From Myxococcales bacterium (lineage in GTDB: Bacteria; Myxococcota_A; Polyangia; Polyangiales; Polyangiaceae): a DNA stretch of 54,409 bases. Shown here piece by piece: positions 53,060 to 54,409 of the stretch (its first letter is position 1; every line of letters starts with the position of its first letter). The DNA lies in contig JAJZQG010000024.1 in the NCBI GenBank assembly GCA_021847645.1, positions 1 to 54,409 of the forward strand. Reading direction: 5' to 3'. The position numbers were made by a program, and so were the translations under genes. The notes beneath the pieces were generated by a model. That model was not told the origin of the DNA. It did not search any database and was given only the letters and a program-made list of their open reading frames with translations.

Positions 53060-54400
53060 ATGGACGCCCTCATGCTCTCTCACGCTTCCCACATCGCGCG
53101 TGACGTTGCGTCCGGCAAGCTCAGCGCCCTGGAGCCTCTCGGAGCTGCCCTGGGCAACATCGACGCGCGCAACGAACGCTTCGTGGCCCTGCGCACCGTC
53201 GATCGTGAGCGCGCACGCAACGACTCCCGCGCGGTCGACGAGCGCGTCCGACGAGGCGAGCGGCTCGCGCTGGCTGGCGTGCCGGTCGTCATCAAGGACA
53301 ACATCGCGCAGCAGGCGCGCTCGAACGACGCGGGCAGGCGCGGTGGTATCGCCGCTGCCGAGCCCGAAGACGCCCTGCTGCTTCAGCGTCTCCGGCAAGC
53401 CGGAGCGATTGTCATCGGACGGGCCAACATGGACGAGCTGGCTTACGGCGTCACGGGCACCAACCCCCACACTGGCCAGGTCCGCAACCCGTGGAACGAG
53501 TCGAAACACCCGGGCGGATCGAGCGCAGGCTCTGCTGCGGCCGTCGCCGCGTCGATGGCCTCTCTGGCGGTGGGCACCGATACCGCCGGCTCGGTGCGCA
53601 TCCCCGCGGCTTTGTGTGGGCTCGTCGGCTTGCGGCCCACGCCCGGCCTCGTGCCGTCCCACGGTGTCGCCCCGCTCGCTCCGTCCCTCGATTCTCCCGG
53701 CCCCATCGCACACAACGTCGACGACGTCGCACTCATGCTCTCGGTCCTGGCCGAAAGCCCGTCGCTGGCGTCCGCACCCTCGGACACGAGCATCGATCTG
53801 GCCTCGGTTCGCGCGCTTGCCTTGGACGGCGCGTTCGCCACCGTTCCAACCGCGGGCGTGCTCGACGTGGTCGCCAACGCGATCGGCGCCCTGGTGGGGC
53901 TGGGCGTGCAGGTGCACGACGGCCGAATCGCGGCGCTGGCCGACGGCCCGCGGGCATCGGGTCCGATCATCGGAGCCGAGGCGTCGTTTGTGTGGAAGAC
54001 GCAGTTGGCCGAGCATCCCGAGGCCTTTGGACAAGCGGTGACGGGGCACTTGCAGAAGGGTGCGACGCTGACCGCCGTGCGCTACCTGCAAGCTCAGGCC
54101 GAGTGCCGCCGGGTTGCGTCGGCCATTCACGCCGCGTTCGACGAGGCGGATCTGCTCGTGCTGCCGACCACGGCCACGACGGCCTCGGATGCCGCCGAGC
54201 CTGGTCCGCAGCTCGTGTTTCTCGCGCTGACCGTGCCGTTCTCCCTTGCGGGCACGCCTGCGCTCACGCTGCCGGTCGGCTTGGTCGACGGCCTGCCGGT
54301 CGGGCTTCAGCTGGTAGGCCGCCCCGGCAGCGAAGCCCTGCTCTTGCGCGTGGCCCGGCAGCTCGAACAAACGATCGAGCCGCTCCGTCAAGGGAGCTGA
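53060..54400 (+). CDS. Amidase-signature family amidase
   Basis: A 446-residue amidase-signature hydrolase. The catalytic Ser-cisSer-Lys triad is visible: K79 in VVIKDN, S154 in HPGGSSAGSAA, and S178 in GTDTAGSVRIP. The Lys-Ser spacing of 75 and Ser-Ser spacing of 24 match the family. The C-terminal VGLVDGLPVGLQLVGRP is also typical. Members include GatA, allophanate hydrolase, aryl acylamidases and ureido-acid hydrolases; no GatB/GatC neighbours are seen, so a catabolic role is preferred. The gene is divergent from the cyclase gene (178 bases) and complete; only nine bases follow it. Confidence 0.9.
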   Translation: MDALMLSHASHIARDVASGKLSALEPLGAALGNIDARNERFVALRTVDRERARNDSRAVDERVRRGERLALAGVPVVIKDNIAQQARSNDAGRRGGIAAAEPEDALLLQRLRQAGAIVIGRANMDELAYGVTGTNPHTGQVRNPWNESKHPGGSSAGSAAAVAASMASLAVGTDTAGSVRIPAALCGLVGLRPTPGLVPSHGVAPLAPSLDSPGPIAHNVDDVALMLSVLAESPSLASAPSDTSIDLASVRALALDGAFATVPTAGVLDVVANAIGALVGLGVQVHDGRIAALADGPRASGPIIGAEASFVWKTQLAEHPEAFGQAVTGHLQKGATLTAVRYLQAQAECRRVASAIHAAFDEADLLVLPTTATTASDAAEPGPQLVFLALTVPFSLAGTPALTLPVGLVDGLPVGLQLVGRPGSEALLLRVARQLEQTIEPLRQGS

Positions 54401-54409
54401 ATCTTGCGT

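Noticed and set aside
53060..54400. GatA subunit of glutamyl-tRNA amidotransferase
   Set aside because: Triad spacing fits, but there are no GatB or GatC genes nearby and the context is catabolic; kept as a general amidase-signature enzyme.
1..54409. CRISPR array, insertion sequences, rRNA or prophage
   Set aside because: No regularly spaced repeats, transposase motifs, rRNA signatures or phage structural genes were found on reading the window.

Overview
This is a very GC-rich, gene-dense bacterial chromosome segment. It most resembles Myxococcota, probably a Polyangia-type myxobacterium. The clues are three large Hanks-type Ser/Thr kinases (two with N-terminal zinc ribbons), many lipoproteins with low-complexity Ala/Pro/Asp stretches, a protein resembling the myxobacterial MXAN_5187 family, an SCP2 protein, and a lone type III secretion-type ATPase without flagellar neighbours. 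The assignment is by gene character only. No rRNA, CRISPR array, insertion sequence or phage was seen, and the one RNA gene is tRNA-Ala(GGC).

Layout. 1-9.4 kb: a small hypothetical gene, a zinc-ribbon Ser/Thr kinase with a single membrane helix, an easily missed 40-residue basic peptide gene, an MBL-fold hydrolase, a MXAN_5187-like protein, a lipoprotein, a membrane-bound GAF-GAF-GGDEF diguanylate cyclase, and a protein with a histone-H1-like tail just before tRNA-Ala. 9.5-15.4 kb: a putative terminator, an ECF sigma factor overlapping a small membrane protein, phosphatidylserine synthase, the SctN/FliI-like ATPase, a lipoprotein and a DegT-family aminotransferase.

15.4-25.8 kb is a nine-gene minus-strand run for surface sugars: SUKH protein, a tandem (double) radical SAM protein, a GT4 glycosyltransferase, a GDP-6-deoxy-4-ketomannose reductase-like gene, gmd, then rfbD, rfbB, rfbA and rfbC for dTDP-L-rhamnose. 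Two nucleotide-deoxysugar routes thus sit together beside an unusual radical SAM fusion.

26-44.9 kb is mixed: an uracil phosphoribosyltransferase-like gene, a kinase-AAA-TPR protein, a protein with only the GspE/PilB N-terminal domain, SCP2, a lipoprotein, biotin carboxylase, exonuclease VII large subunit, a glycogen-debranching-type enzyme with a changed WGRDT motif, DUF3293, a SUMF1-type protein, thioredoxin, a kinase with a repeat (propeller-like) sensor region, a metallophosphoesterase and a Nudix hydrolase.

45-54.4 kb is a catabolic cluster and the best candidate for an undescribed system. A three-subunit molybdenum hydroxylase is followed by FdrA and a DUF1116 (YlbE/AllG-like) protein, then a convergent cyclase-family hydrolase and an amidase. 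I infer hydroxylation and opening of an N-heterocycle with carbamoyl or acyl transfer at the end. The substrate is unknown and the cluster may continue past the window edge.
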